DNA of 64,000 bases from Prorocentrum cordatum (taxonomy: Eukaryota; Sar; Dinophyceae; Prorocentrales; Prorocentraceae), in NCBI GenBank assembly GCA_963575745.1, contig CAUYUJ010017780.1, positions 135,339 through 199,338 on the forward strand. Reading direction: 5' to 3'. The notes beneath the pieces are model-generated. The model had not been told where the DNA came from and ran no database searches. It saw only the letters and a list, made by a program, of their open reading frames with translations. Positions 1-9,745 of the stretch are shown here, piece after piece. Position 1 is the first letter of the stretch, and every line of letters starts with the position of its first letter. Made by a program: the position numbers and the translations under genes.

Positions 1-122
1 TGAAAGGCCACGCTTTGGAACGCACAGAGCCCCTGTCATAGCGCCCCCGCCGGCGCAACTCGTGAAAGACGCCAGCAAGAGGTGCACGCCGGCCACGCGG
101 CTGGCACCCTAGGCATTGCAGG

Positions 123-430
123 ATGCTTGGGGATGAGACTAGAGCGGTGTTCGGAAATATGCTTCTGCTGATGGAGATGGCTGGCCAGCCCCCAGAGTCC
201 GCGCAGAAGCTGGCAATCACAAACCTCTTAGAGAACGACGGCCGCTTGAATTCTACCCGGCAGCCTCCAGGATCTCAGGACGGCCGCGGCGACATCGACT
301 ACGCCGCTGGGAGGAGTACCAAGGCTTGGGAGGACAGTGTAGCACGTCACAAGGCCGTGGACCTAGTGACACTGTGTGGCGGCAAGCAACGATCTCTAAG
401 GGCACAAACAACATGGTCGTCGACTACTTC
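123..430 (+). pseudogene. RT N-terminal fragment (fingers region)
   Basis: Frame 3 reads a segment whose spacing resembles the start of LINE RTs: a short hydrophobic stretch, a leucine-rich block followed by a degenerate Gly-Arg/Pro box, then S-T-K-A-W-E-D-S where these enzymes usually have a conserved Trp-Glu pair. The following palm motifs are read in frame 2, so a frameshift lies around 330-430. No catalytic residue falls in this piece. It is assigned mainly because it sits directly before the RT palm. On its own it would not be recognisable. Confidence 0.4.
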
Positions 431-892
431 TCGGCGTTGTGGGACCTGCTCCAGTTCTATGAGAATGCGCCTTGGGACCTGCTGGCTACGCATTGTACCA
501 TTACGAATTGTCCCATTGCTGTGCTGAGGATGGCAGTGCAGAGCTACCAATGGCCCCGTTGTCTCCTCGACGACGGCATGCTGATGGACCATCCTGGATC
601 CGCCAGTGCCACAGTCGAGGCGAAGATGGCGCTGATCCCAATGATGGATGAAGAGAGTGATGTAAAGGGCGAGCCCCACAGCATGCTCTCGCTGCACATT
701 GACGACCTGTCCCAACACCAATGGGGCGAGTCCATGGTTGAGGTGCTGAGAGAGATGCGCGAACACGTTCACAGAGTAGGCCACAAATTGCAGGAGGAAT
801 TTGGACTTCCTCTTGCTGTTCACAAGCTCAACATGGTCACCTCCTCAGGGCGCATGATGGCGATTGTTAGTAACATGCTGGGGCAGCTCTGA
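326..892 (+). pseudogene. Reverse transcriptase palm domain, degenerate
   Basis: The reading frame contains RT-like motifs in order. A V-V-D-Y-F-S-A-L stretch at about 413-440 fits motif A. A block with P-I-A-V-L-R-M, then S-Y-Q-W-P-R and D-D-G fits the helix and strand before motif B, and A-S-A-T follows. H-I-D-D-L at 695-709 fits the catalytic motif C, with His in place of the usual first aromatic or Phe residue. The two Asp codons are at 701-706. Downstream L-P-L-A-V-H-K-L-N fits motif D. A TGA at 890-892 ends the frame before the connection domain, which resumes in the same frame. The domain is therefore broken, although the catalytic Asp pair survives. Confidence 0.7.
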
Positions 893-925
893 GGCCCAGG
901 AGAACGCGCATTACGAAACCTTGGA

Positions 926-1504
926 GTGGATTTTACAGGCGGAAAGCATCGTGCTCATCCGAAGGCTCACACGACCAGGGCCCAGAGGTGGAGGAAGATG
1001 CTCGCCAAGAAGAGAAAGCTGGGCACCATGCGTTTATCCACAAGCGGGCACAAGACCAGGTTGGCCATCGCGAACACGGTGCCGACTGTGCTGCATGGTG
1101 GAGACGTGCATGCGTTCAGCCCAACACAAGTTTTTCGGTTGCGATCACACGTCTCCAAGTTGATGGGACTGTCGCTGAAGGGCTGGAACGGTGATCTAGC
1201 ATGGTCGCTGTCTCGAGTAAAGGACCCGAATCATGCAGCGAGTATGAATATCTTTAGGTATTGCGCTGCTGGGTGGATGTCTCCGGCCCCTCGACCCGAA
1301 CATCAACGACGACATGATGACGTCCTCGGCCCACCTGTGCTGACCAGGCTGTTCCAGGGTGCTCAAACTGACATTACCCCAAGGCTGCTGCCAAAAACTG
1401 GCTTCAAGAAAGGAAGGGGCCACTCAGCGATGTTATCCTCTGGCTCTGGGAGGTGGGGCGGACGGTTTTGGGGCCTACCTCCATCCTCGACCTTGAAAGG
1501 GTAA
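926..1504 (+). pseudogene. LINE post-RT connection region
   Basis: This segment is in the same frame as the RT palm and follows it after one stop. It has basic clusters (R-W-R-K-M-L-A-K-K-R-K), then A-I-A-N-T-V-P-T-V-L-H-G-G-D, F-S-P-T-Q-V-F-R-L-R, and a D-P-N-H-A-A stretch with R-Y-C-A-A-G-W. I know this pattern from the linker between RT and RNase H in dinoflagellate LINEs, where a G-x-E/D and L-R pair are typical. Similarity fades after about 1310. A continuation in another frame (1453-1764) is possible but shows no motif. No enzymatic residues are expected here. Confidence 0.5.
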
Positions 1505-1942
1505 CCCTCGATCTGCTGAAGTTGGCCCCTGCTTTCGTTGCCAAGAGAGTTCCACGGCAAAATACGAACAGAAGGATTCAACATGTTGCTGAGATCATGC
1601 GTCACACTCACCCAAGCCCCTGTAGCACCCCGGTTAAAGAACATGGGTTCCGGTTGGAGTTGGCGGCCAAAGTGTCGGCCGGCAGGCACGATTTAGAGCC
1701 GAAAGAGGTTTTGGTTGCCAGGCAAGTTCTTGGAGGGGCTACCCCGACCGCCGTGAAACTCTGATCCTGGGGGTACTCTGGTTCCTGGGTGCAAGTTCGG
1801 TTGCGGGGTCCCCGACACAGCGTTTCATCGTGCCTGGCAGTGTGTCCATGAAAGGAGTAAGCGCGAGGAGGTCTTCTCCCAGTAGACTATCTCACAGGCA
1901 CTGGAGGCTGGAGAGCCCAGCCTGCTGTTCACGAGATGCTGG

Positions 1943-2561
1943 GTGGCTCGCCCCCCTGCTGTCCCACCAGCTGAAGGCTGGGATGTTAAGTTCGATTCAG
2001 GAGGCCGCACCGTGGCCCCGTTTGCCTTCTCGCCAGATGATAAGTTTTTTTCAGACGGTTCCTGCCTGAGGCCGAATTTGGAGCACTTGGGGAGAGCGGG
2101 GCGGGGGGTTTGGCCAGGTCGACGCCCAGGGGAACGTTGTCCGAGGTATTTATGGACACGTCCCTCGGACCTTTCGACAAAGCAGTAGAGTAGGAGATAT
2201 AGAAGGTATGATGATGATATTCCTCCACACGGAGCGTGAAGACAATCGCGTCGGTGTTGAGCCGCTGGTCGTGGATGTCGCCGCCCTCCTCCGTGGTCAG
2301 GCGCATCCTGACCAGGTTCTGTCGGTCAAGTATAATACCGCTCATTTCTGGCGCGAAGTGGCAGCGACGCTTGATGTAGGAGAATGGGTGACCTTCCACA
2401 GAGTGAAGGCACACTTGGCGGAAGAAGCCGCCAGGTCTGAGCAGGAAAAAATGGCGTTTTCCGATAATGTAGTTCCCACGTGCAAACAGTTCCGAGAGTT
2501 CTTCCTGGGGATAGGGAAAGTCCTTGCCCCGTGGCCCCCGCCAGCTGATTTGTTCGGTTAG
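1943..2561 (+). pseudogene. RNase H domain of the LINE, frameshifted
   Basis: RNase H removes the RNA strand during reverse transcription. The first half is read in frame 2 and contains F-F-S-D-G-S-C; its Asp codon (2054-2056) is in the position of the first catalytic Asp. The second half is read in frame 3 from about 2190. It contains P-L-V-V-D-V-A-A-L, with Asp at 2274-2276 where the third acidic residue of the TDS-type box lies, then F-W-R-E-V, then R-V-K-A-H-L, with His at 2412-2414 matching the conserved RNase H histidine loop. A frameshift between about 2100 and 2190 separates the halves. The order and spacing support RNase H well; a broken reading frame is certain. Confidence 0.65.
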
Positions 2562-2576
2562 CGAGATAAGGGATTT

Positions 2577-2930
2577 GTGAGACCCCGTCGTGGCAAGTCG
2601 TCTATGTCTCCACACATCCCTTACTGGCATATTGATCATTGGCGTTGTAGTCACTGCCTCAGAACTGTTTCGGCTCTCGCTAAGATCCCCTGTATGGGCC
2701 TGAACCCCTTCATTTTAGAAGTGCTGCGCGCCCCTGGCCACTTTTGGACACTCCCTCCATGTAGCGTTTGTGGCGAAGTCAGGGTTCCCTGTGGTCGTTG
2801 TTCCAGGTGCGGCGCTTTCGGGATTCAGAAAGCCATTAAACTTCGGTCGAGGTGTGAGCTAAATAACTGTAAAGAGAAGCGTGCCCTCCTGAATGGCAGG
2901 CTTCCCGTGCTCCTTGTCGAACTCGTTCTC
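2577..2930 (+). pseudogene. LINE C-terminal Cys-rich block
   Basis: Frame 3 continues after one stop. Four Cys pairs appear in order: C-S-H-C near 2653, C-S-V-C and then C-G-R-C-S-R-C-G at about 2760-2815, then C-E-L-N-N-C. It closes with L-L-N-G-R-L-P. A terminal W/C-x-x-C-G box followed by a Gly-Arg-x-Pro ending is a layout I associate with the extreme C-terminus of dinoflagellate LINE polyproteins. This supports 2930 as close to the end of the coding part. The role is probably nucleic-acid binding; that is inference. Confidence 0.5.
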
Positions 2931-3053
2931 CCCGGCTGGTCAGTGGGACCGCCCTGGGGGAATTTTTATTTGTCACCACCCCAATCTGGGCGAGTGTCCA
3001 TGAGTCAGCTGTGCTCGGCATGGTTGACTTGTCTGGTACACACAGTACCCACA

Positions 3054-3186
3054 GGAGGAGGAGGAGGAGGAGGAGGAGGAGGAGGGAGGAGGAGCGGAGG
3101 GAGGGAGGAGGAGGGAGGGAGGGAGGGAGGGAGAGAGGAGGAGGGAGGAGGAGGAGGAGGAGGAGGAGGAGGAGGAGGAGGAGACC
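3054..3186 (+). repeat. GGA-type microsatellite
   Basis: Near-pure GGA triplets with GGGA interruptions begin right after the end of the LINE relic. The strand is entirely purine, so triplex or other non-B structure is possible. Apparent Gly/Arg/Glu or Ser/Leu/Pro proteins across it are artefacts of the triplet repeat. Confidence 0.95.
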
Positions 3187-3287
3187 CCCAATCGCCCATT
3201 CCTCGTCGATCGGGGCCAGGGTCCCCCGCCCCCGCCTCTTCGGAGAGCGCGCGGTCTCGTTATACAGCGGGGGCCCCTCGTCGATCA

Positions 3288-3425
3288 CTCTCTCTCTCTC
3301 TCTCTCGGCGAGCCGCCACCGATTCCAGGTCATTGCTTCTTCCTCCTCCTGCTCCTCCTCCTCCTCCCCCTCCTCCTTCTCCTCCTCCTCCTCCTCCTCC
3401 TCCTCTTCCTCTTCCTCCTCGTCGG
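3288..3425 (+). repeat. CT dinucleotide run followed by CCT-type microsatellite
   Basis: A CT run spans 3288-3306, and a CCT/TCC array with a few interruptions spans 3340-3425. Both are pyrimidine-only on the plus strand, the mirror of the purine-only block at 3054-3186. Confidence 0.9.
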
Positions 3426-3465
3426 CGAGTCGCCACTGAGTCCGTCCCCCCCCCCCCGGCAAGGA

Positions 3466-3613
3466 AGAAATCACGACGGGAAATTGTTCCTGTCTTCGGC
3501 TCCTGGGGACCCTCGCCGGGCCTCGGGGACGTCCAAAAAGCAAGCGCTTCCGGATGGAAAATTGGTCCCTGTGAATGGGTCGAGACTTCTGGGGTCGACG
3601 TCATGAAAAAAAG
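3466..3613 (-). repeat. Dispersed repeat D, copy 1 (inverted)
   Basis: The reverse complement of this segment matches the sequences at 11068-11225, 46388-46560, 50787-50950 and 60165-60325. Shared landmarks are a GACGTC plus TGATTTTT-like start, a 'GTCTCGACCCATTC' box, an ATCCTGAGTCGTT-like box (here ATCCGGAAGCGC), a GAGGCCCGGCGAGGG box, and a second CGTCGTGATTT box at the far end. This is the only copy in the minus orientation. Confidence 0.7.
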
Positions 3614-4090
3614 CGTGGCGTCGGACGTCTGGGCCTGTCGCTCCCCTCATCTAGGCCGTGGTCGGGCGACGTGACCAGCCGGAGGGCACCGCCGGCGGCA
3701 CGGTCGGCCCGCGTGGTGCCCAGGGGAGGCAAGGCAGAGACGGTGGTCGAGGGTCGTGCACGGCTGGGGAGTGGCCCAGGCGCACAGCCTGTCTCAGAAG
3801 GGTGTTGGAGACGAGCAGCAGCTGTTCCGCGGGTTGGGCGCAGCCCAGCCACGGGCCTGGGACCCTCCGCCCAGCACCGCAGCCAGAGAGGCCCTGGAAT
3901 GGTGGCCTGGGCGGAGGCGAAGGCGGCGGCACTCGGGCACCATTTGCGCATCCCCAGGCAACGATCATGCGCCTGGCCGGAGAGGCGGGGAGCTTGCTTT
4001 CGCGGCCGCTGCCCATCATTTGTCCCAACCCTCCTGTGTTGGGTTGTCATTTTGAATAGAGCACTGCTTGCGCGAACCTCTCGCATCCTC
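3614..4090. other. GC-rich spacer without recognisable gene
   Basis: All six frames stay partly open because GC content is high. None shows a domain motif, and the predicted peptides are rich in Ala, Arg, Gly and Pro. I see no RNA gene or repeat here. Confidence 0.5.
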
Positions 4091-4454
4091 CAGTATCTTC
4101 TCCTTCATCCCCGTCCTCCTCCTCCTCCTCCTCGTCCTCCTCCTCTGCATCCTCATCCTCCTCCTCATCCTCCTCCTCTTCCTCCTCCTCCTCCTCCTCC
4201 ATCTCCACCTCCTCCTCACCTCCTCCTCCACCTCTTCCTCATCCTCCTCCTCCTGCTCCTCCTCCTCCTCCTCCTCCTTCCTCCTCCTCCTCCTCCTCCC
4301 TCCTCCTCCCTCCTCCTCCTCCTCCCCTCCTCCTCCCCCTCCTCTCTCTCCTCCTCCTCTCCTCCTCCTCCCTCTCCTCCTCCTCCTCCTCCTCCTCCTC
4401 CTCCTCCTCCTCCTCCACCTCTCCTCCTCCTCCTCCTCCTCCTCCTCCTCCTCC

Positions 4455-4515
<61 letters not shown>

Positions 4516-4590
4516 CCTCCTTCCCCCCCTCCTCGTCCTCCTCCTCCTCCTCCTCCTCCTCCTCCTTTTCCTCCTCCTCCTCCTTGCGTC
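4090..4590 (+). repeat. CTC/CCT microsatellite with embedded TCA block
   Basis: About 500 bases of CTC-type triplets are interrupted by a pure TCA/ATC run at 4456-4511. The long Leu/Ser/Pro and Arg/Met readings across it are triplet artefacts. Confidence 0.95.
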
Positions 4591-4599
4591 ACCTTGCGG

Positions 4600-5640
4600 G
4601 GCTGCGAGCTGCGCAATTGTCGCCACGTAGATTGGCTCCTGGGAGGTCCAGCGGAGTGGGGTGTCACGCACACTTCGCCGAGACATCGCGGCGCCTTGGG
4701 GGCTAGCAATTGCGCAACGTTCGCCACGTTGGTGGGCTCCTGGGAGGCAGGGGGAGTGGGGTGTCACGCACACCCACGCGAGACCTCGCGGCTCCCTGGG
4801 GGGGATTGACAACTTCGCCAATTGTCGCCACGTTCGCGGGCTCTTGAGAGGCAGGGCGGAGTGGGTCATCACACAAACCTCGCCGAGACCTCGCGTAGCC
4901 TTGGTGGGCTTTGAACTGCGCAAGTGTCGCCACGTTCGTGGGCTCCTGAGAGGCAGGGCGGAGTGGGGTCCTATGCGGACCTGTACTAGCGCGGCTCCGT
5001 GGGGGCTGCGAACAGCGCAATTGACGCTACGTTCGTGGGCTCATGCGAAGTCCTGCGGAATGGAGTTGTACGCACACCCAGCCGAGACCTCGCCGCTCCG
5101 TGAGGGCTGGCGATTGCGCAATTGTCGCCAGTGTCATGGGATCTTGGCAGCTCCAGCAGAGTGGGTAGTCACGAACACCCACGCGAGACCTAGCGGTTCC
5201 TTGGGGGTTGTCTTTTTTGCGCAGGTGTCGCCATTGTCGTGGTTTCCGGGAGGTCCAGCGGAGAGGGGTCCTATGCAGACCTAGCTTAGCGCAGCTCCGT
5301 GGGGGGCTGCGAACAGCGCGGTCGACGCTACGTTCGTGGGCTCTTGCGGAGTCGTGCGGATGGAGTTGTACCAGCCGGGACCTCGCGGCTCCTTGGGGGC
5401 TGGCGACCGCGCAATTGTCGCCAGTGTCGTGGCCTCTTGGGAAGTCCTGCGGGGTAGCTTGTCACGAACACCCACGCGCGACCTAGCGGTTCTTGGGGGG
5501 GTCTCTTGCGCAAGTGTCGCCAAGGCAGGGCGGAGAGGGAGTGCAGAAATATCCAGGCGAGATCTCGCGGCTCCTGGGGGGGATGCCATTTGCGCATGTG
5601 TCGCCACTTACGTGGGCTCTTGCAGGGCAGCGCAGATCGT
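4600..5640 (+). repeat. ~100-bp tandem array (family R100), locus 1
   Basis: About ten diverged units of 95-105 bases repeat the order GTCGCCACGTTCGTGGGCTC, CTGGGAGG, a GCGGAGTGGGGT box, CACGCACAC, GAGACCTCGCGGCTCC and TTGGGGGCTG, then GCGCAATT. Unit starts fall near 4619, 4719, 4825, 4928, 5027, 5124, 5227, 5327, 5418 and 5515. The same family occurs reverse-complemented at 55590-56410 and 58790-59395. Open frames across it change with each unit because the period is not a multiple of three. Confidence 0.85.
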
Positions 5641-6239
5641 GCATATCTCGCGATGTGTGATTTTGTATGGGGCGTTCATGCACGTGCCGCCTCGCCTCGG
5701 GAAGGGGTTGGGTGCGTCTTGGGTAATGCGTCTTGCTGCCCGAAGAGATCTCAGTTTGCCTTGTCCCGACGTGCCCTCCACACGAGTGATCCTTGGCAGC
5801 ACTAGTTATTCCTCGCCAGGGGCAGTGGGCGGGAACGAGAACGCGCTCCTTTAGAGAGATGTTCGCTCAAAGTTTGTTGTGGTGCAATTGCAGCAATGGC
5901 CACCTAATCATTTGTTGCGACGATCTTTGGAGGTTCGAATGTCGCACAGGGCTTTGCTGCGCACACATTAGTTTTGTAAGTAGACGCAGCTGTTGCTAAA
6001 GCACCCACCAGATCAATCCTCGACCGATAAGGAAGTTAGGTGTTAGGCGGGGGGAAGAGGAGCGCAACTCACACGTCTCCTCTTGTATTGAACGTTCATA
6101 GTTGTCGCACATGGCACCCCTCAACTAGCAAGTTTACCTTTGATTGGCGTACTTGCGATTGGCTGTGAATTGACCTGCTGCTTTAGTTCCTCGTCCAGCG
6201 CCTTAGTGCTGGAGAATTGGGAGTGAGGACCCCGGTAAT
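5641..6239. other. Unassigned spacer
   Basis: Mixed-composition DNA with no long open frame, domain motif or tandem repeat that I can see. The R100 array fades out at its left edge. Confidence 0.4.
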
Positions 6240-7160
6240 GTTCGGTGCCACAAGGCTTCGCCCACAGGAACACATGGGGTCTTGCACACAGGAGGGTCCC
6301 GTTGGATTGCGCCACGTAGATTGCGCATACGTGTAGATGTATGTATAAGACGCCTACGGCGAATCACCGCCGCCACCTGCATTTGGAAGCGCCTATGTGG
6401 CCGAACGTTGCGGCCAGAGCTCCGCCAATCTCGGACTTCGTGTTTCCCCAGCCGTTCTGGACACCCTTCAGGGAACACGTGGGGAAGGAAGAAGAGGAGG
6501 AGAGGGAGGAAGAACAAGGAGGAGGGCGCTTCAGGGCCGTCTTGGAGGCCGTCTTGGGCATCCTAGAAGTCTCCTGGGCCGTCTTGCGGTGTCCTCTCAG
6601 GGCCATCTTGAGGGCTTCTTGGGCCGTCAGGAGCCATCTGTGAGGCCTCCTGGGCGCCCTTCGGGCCATCTTGGTACCCTCTGGGGCCGTCTTGGACCGT
6701 CGGAAAGCCGACAATGAGCAAACACCAGAATCCTTCAGACATTGGCCTTCCTGGAGGTCCTCTTGGTGGCCTCTTGGGCCGTCTTGGGCGATATTCAGGC
6801 CATCTTGGCCCATCTCGGGGGCATCTCGGCCAGTCTTGGAAAAATCTTGGGGCCATGGTGGGCTCTTTTGAGGCCATCGTAGCCGACTCGGAGATCATAT
6901 TGACCGTCTTGGATGGAGGCCCTCTTAGGGCCGTCTGGAGCAGGACGACCGACGACCTGGGAAGTTTACGGGTGCTTGTGGAGGCAAGTTCTCATGCATT
7001 TCCCCTCCTTGTGGGTTTTGTTGGTCCTGTCGCGTCTTTCCAAGTGGCCGGACGGTTGGGTCGAAGGCCCTTGGGGCATTTTTTACAAGAACCAAAGATT
7101 ACCAAACGTTTGGCACGCCGTGCACCCCTGTGGTAAGCACAGGGGGCGGCGGATCGGAGG
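6240..7160 (+). repeat. Duplicated ~1-kb module, copy 1
   Basis: Three blocks occur in order. The first is a CTACGGCGAATCACCGCCGCC-like 5' box with CCCCAGCCGTTCTGG and GGAACACGTGGGG (about 6340-6490). The second is a G-rich stretch built from GGCCATCTTGGGGCC-like 15-mers (6530-6930). The third is an ACCAAAGATTACCAAACG 3' box followed by a hairpin at 7125-7145, an 8-bp perfect stem (CCCCTGTG/CACAGGGG) with a GTAAG loop. Copy 2 follows directly in the same orientation. No coding potential is credible. Confidence 0.7.
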
Positions 7161-8395
7161 CACCTACGGCGAATCACTGCTGCCCCCATGCCTTCTAGGG
7201 TACGCTTATGTGGCCAAAGGCTTGGGCAAAATTTAGCTACGATATTGGACCGTGCGTTCTCCCAGCCGTTGTGACAACATTTCGGGGAACGCGTGGGGGA
7301 GGACGAGGAGGATGGGAAGAGGGAGGAGAAAGGAGGATGAGGAGAAAGATGAGGTAAACTTTGAAAGTTTCCTGAGTCATTATCTGGGCCTCCTGGGAGC
7401 GGCGAGGTCCAACAAGATCCAGAAGTCGACGACGAAAACATGTTATGTTGGTTTCTGCGCATTCGTATTCCTTCCCTCCTTCCCTCTTATCTTCCTCTTG
7501 CTGCCTTTCTTCTTTTCCTTCCCTCTCCGTGCGTGCTGCTGTCGTGCTATCGTCCGCCGTTCCCCTCCATTCTCGCGGCCTCCACCTCTTTGCGGGTTCT
7601 GAGCCTTTGTTCGCAGGCGTGTTCCGAGCGGTGCTCGGTCCGCAGGCGTGTTCTCGCAGGCGCGTCTGGCGCCTTCCATCGTCTTCTCTTCCCGCTCTCG
7701 CTGATGCCTGCCGTGCTTCTCTTCTCTTTTCCTTCGTTTCTCCCGCTTCGTCCCTTCGTTCCTCTTCCCATTCCTCTCATTATTTTCCTGGGTCCTCCTC
7801 TTCGCGGAGCGCTGCTCGGTCCGCAGGCGTATTGCTCGCCTGGCGTGTCCGACGCCTCCCCGGCTCCGGCTTTCAGTTATCTTTGACAAATCGCATGCGG
7901 GGTCCTGAGGGCATTTTGGAGGCCTCCTGGGGGCCTCCTTGGGCCTCTTGGGGCCCTTGTGGGCTTCTTGGGGGCCTCTTTGGCCGTCTTGCGGCGTTCC
8001 TGGCCCGTCTGACGCCGTCGGAAGCCGTCTTGTGAGCCCCTCTGGGCCTTCTTGGAGCCCTTTTTGGGCGTTTCATGGTCGTCTTGAAGGTCATCTTGAG
8101 CGTCTTGGAGGCCTGTTGGGGCGCTTTGGGGGCCGTCTTGGGAGCCTCTTGGGCCGTCCTGGTGCCATTTTGGAGCCATTCATCTTGGACCCTCTTGGGG
8201 CCATCGGAGGCCACCTGGGGCCATCTTGGCAGTCTTGGAGGCGATTTGATTCATGAGAGGTGGATTTGGGAAGCTCTTCGGGTGGCTGGCGGGATCGGCC
8301 AAAACCCCATTAGACTTCTAAAAGAACCAAAAACCGCCAGACATCCAGCAAGTCATGCACCCCTGTGGCAAGACCACAGGGGGCGGCAGATATAG
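7161..8395 (+). repeat. Duplicated ~1-kb module, copy 2
   Basis: The same block order as copy 1: 5' box at about 7165-7300 (CTACGGCGAATCACTGC, CCAGCCGTTGTG, GGAACGCGTGGGG), the GGCC-CTTGG-rich block at 7895-8240, and the 3' box with hairpin at 8360-8382. The hairpin stem is 9 bp (CCCCTGTGG/CCACAGGGG) with a CAAGA loop. A CT-rich stretch at 7450-7870 is present here but not in copy 1. Confidence 0.65.
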
Positions 8396-9015
8396 TTGCT
8401 TGAATCACGCGGTGGGTACTGTCGGGACACAACTTGGTAAGCAATCACGACGCCATCGGAACAATTGGTGGACACGACCACGAGTTATGCGGGCCACGAT
8501 CTGGGGGCAATCAAATCTAATCGGCGCACCTTTGGGGCACCATCGCAAGCCAATCGGGCATCTTGGTTGAAACCAACGAGATTAATCCAAACCACACTCA
8601 GACCAATAATTCAAGCCACAATCTGACCAAGAGGGAGAGCGGTTGCACAAAGAACAAACATACGCATTCTTTAGAACGGAGGTCGGGTTCATCGGCGTTC
8701 ACCAACAGGTTCACATGCACGTCACGCACGACACGAAGTGCAGCACTACGATGTTGAAGTGCAGGCAGTACCAAAGAGACGTTCAAACACCCACCTTCCC
8801 ATAACCGTTTGCTTGCGGACAACATTGATGTTGGACAGTTTCGTTGCAGATTGCTTTGGCAGGTAGGAAGAGCCGTCGAACGAAGGCGTACACCCGCTGA
8901 TGATCCGTGCAAAGGGTGTCCACTGTCGTTCTTGCAGCGTTGGTCCTGGCCGCCTGACCCATGCCCAACACACGTGAAACTATGAACATTTTTGTGCGCC
9001 CCCGCCCCCATCTTC
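8396..9015. other. Unassigned spacer
   Basis: No recognisable gene. A minus-strand frame crosses 8598-9000 and runs on into the TATG microsatellite. It carries no motif I can name and most of its length is repeat-derived. Confidence 0.4.
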
Positions 9016-9029
9016 GTGCAAGCATATAA

Positions 9030-9430
9030 GTATATATATGTACATGTATGTGCATACGTAAGGGTATTTACATATGCACACATTCGTGTATGATTACACA
9101 TGTGTATGGATGCATGCATGCATCTATGTATGTTTGTATACATATATGTGCATACATGTGCGTATGTATGTATGTATGTATGCATGTATGCATGTATACA
9201 TGTATGTATGCGTATGTATGTATGTATGTATGTAAGTATGTATGTATGTATGTATGCATGTATGTATGTATGTATGTATGTGTTGGTGTATGTGTGTATG
9301 TATGTATGCATGCATGCATGTATGTATGTATGTACGTGTGTATGTATGTGTGTAAGAAGTATGTCTGTATGTATGGATTTACGTATGTATGTATGTATGT
9401 ATGTATGTATGTATGTATGTATGTACACAC
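9030..9430 (+). repeat. TATG tetranucleotide microsatellite
   Basis: Long runs of TATG/TGTA with CATG and GTGT variants. The Met-Tyr-Val-Cys or His-Thr-Tyr-Ile peptides read from it are repeat artefacts. Confidence 0.95.
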
Positions 9431-9745
9431 GGACACAACATTCCCGAACTCGCGCCTGCTACCGGGAAAGTTTATGTTTATGATGTATTATTTGGTTTGC
9501 GGATCCAGGCTATCGCCCCGTGCAAGTCTTGTGCGTTGATTGGCAGTTGAGGTTTTCGCCCAGCGCTTGCCCCTTACGTTGGCAGGTGTCTGCGCCGCAT
9601 ACATTGCACCACATCGCATGCAGCAGATGATTGCAGCACCAAGTGTGCACATTTAGAGTGCAAGAACCCATCCCCCTGGGTCCACAAGGGCAGACATTAT
9701 CACACTGCGCGTGAGATTTTACATGGTGCTGTAAATAATCGGACA
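9431..9745. other. Unassigned spacer
   Basis: A short non-repetitive segment between the TATG microsatellite and the GTCGTCG-rich repeats. A Cys-rich 89-residue minus-strand frame (9510-9779) has no recognisable domain. Confidence 0.35.

Larger units (their letters stand above)
120..2930 (+). mobile_element. Decayed non-LTR retrotransposon (LINE) with RT, RNase H and Cys-rich tail
   Basis: Four protein blocks lie in the expected LINE order on the plus strand: an RT N-terminal piece (123-430), the RT palm (326-892), the post-RT connection (926-1504), RNase H (about 2036-2561), and a C-terminal block with paired CxxC motifs (2577-2930). They fall in frames 3, 2, 2, 2/3 and 3, so at least two frameshifts and several stops separate them and the element cannot make one polyprotein. 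The element runs into a GGA microsatellite at 3054. No 5' UTR, target-site duplication or poly(A) was found. The gene order matches LINEs that carry RNase H after the RT. Confidence is high for a retroelement relic and moderate for its limits. Confidence 0.75.

Noticed and set aside
8160-8190. SL-like word GCCATTTTGG
   Set aside because: It is one of many GGCCATCTTGGGGCC-type units of the surrounding repeat, and the CTCAAG part is missing.
9040-9540. Cys/Tyr/Met-rich protein resembling a repeat adhesin
   Set aside because: Pure TATG microsatellite translation.
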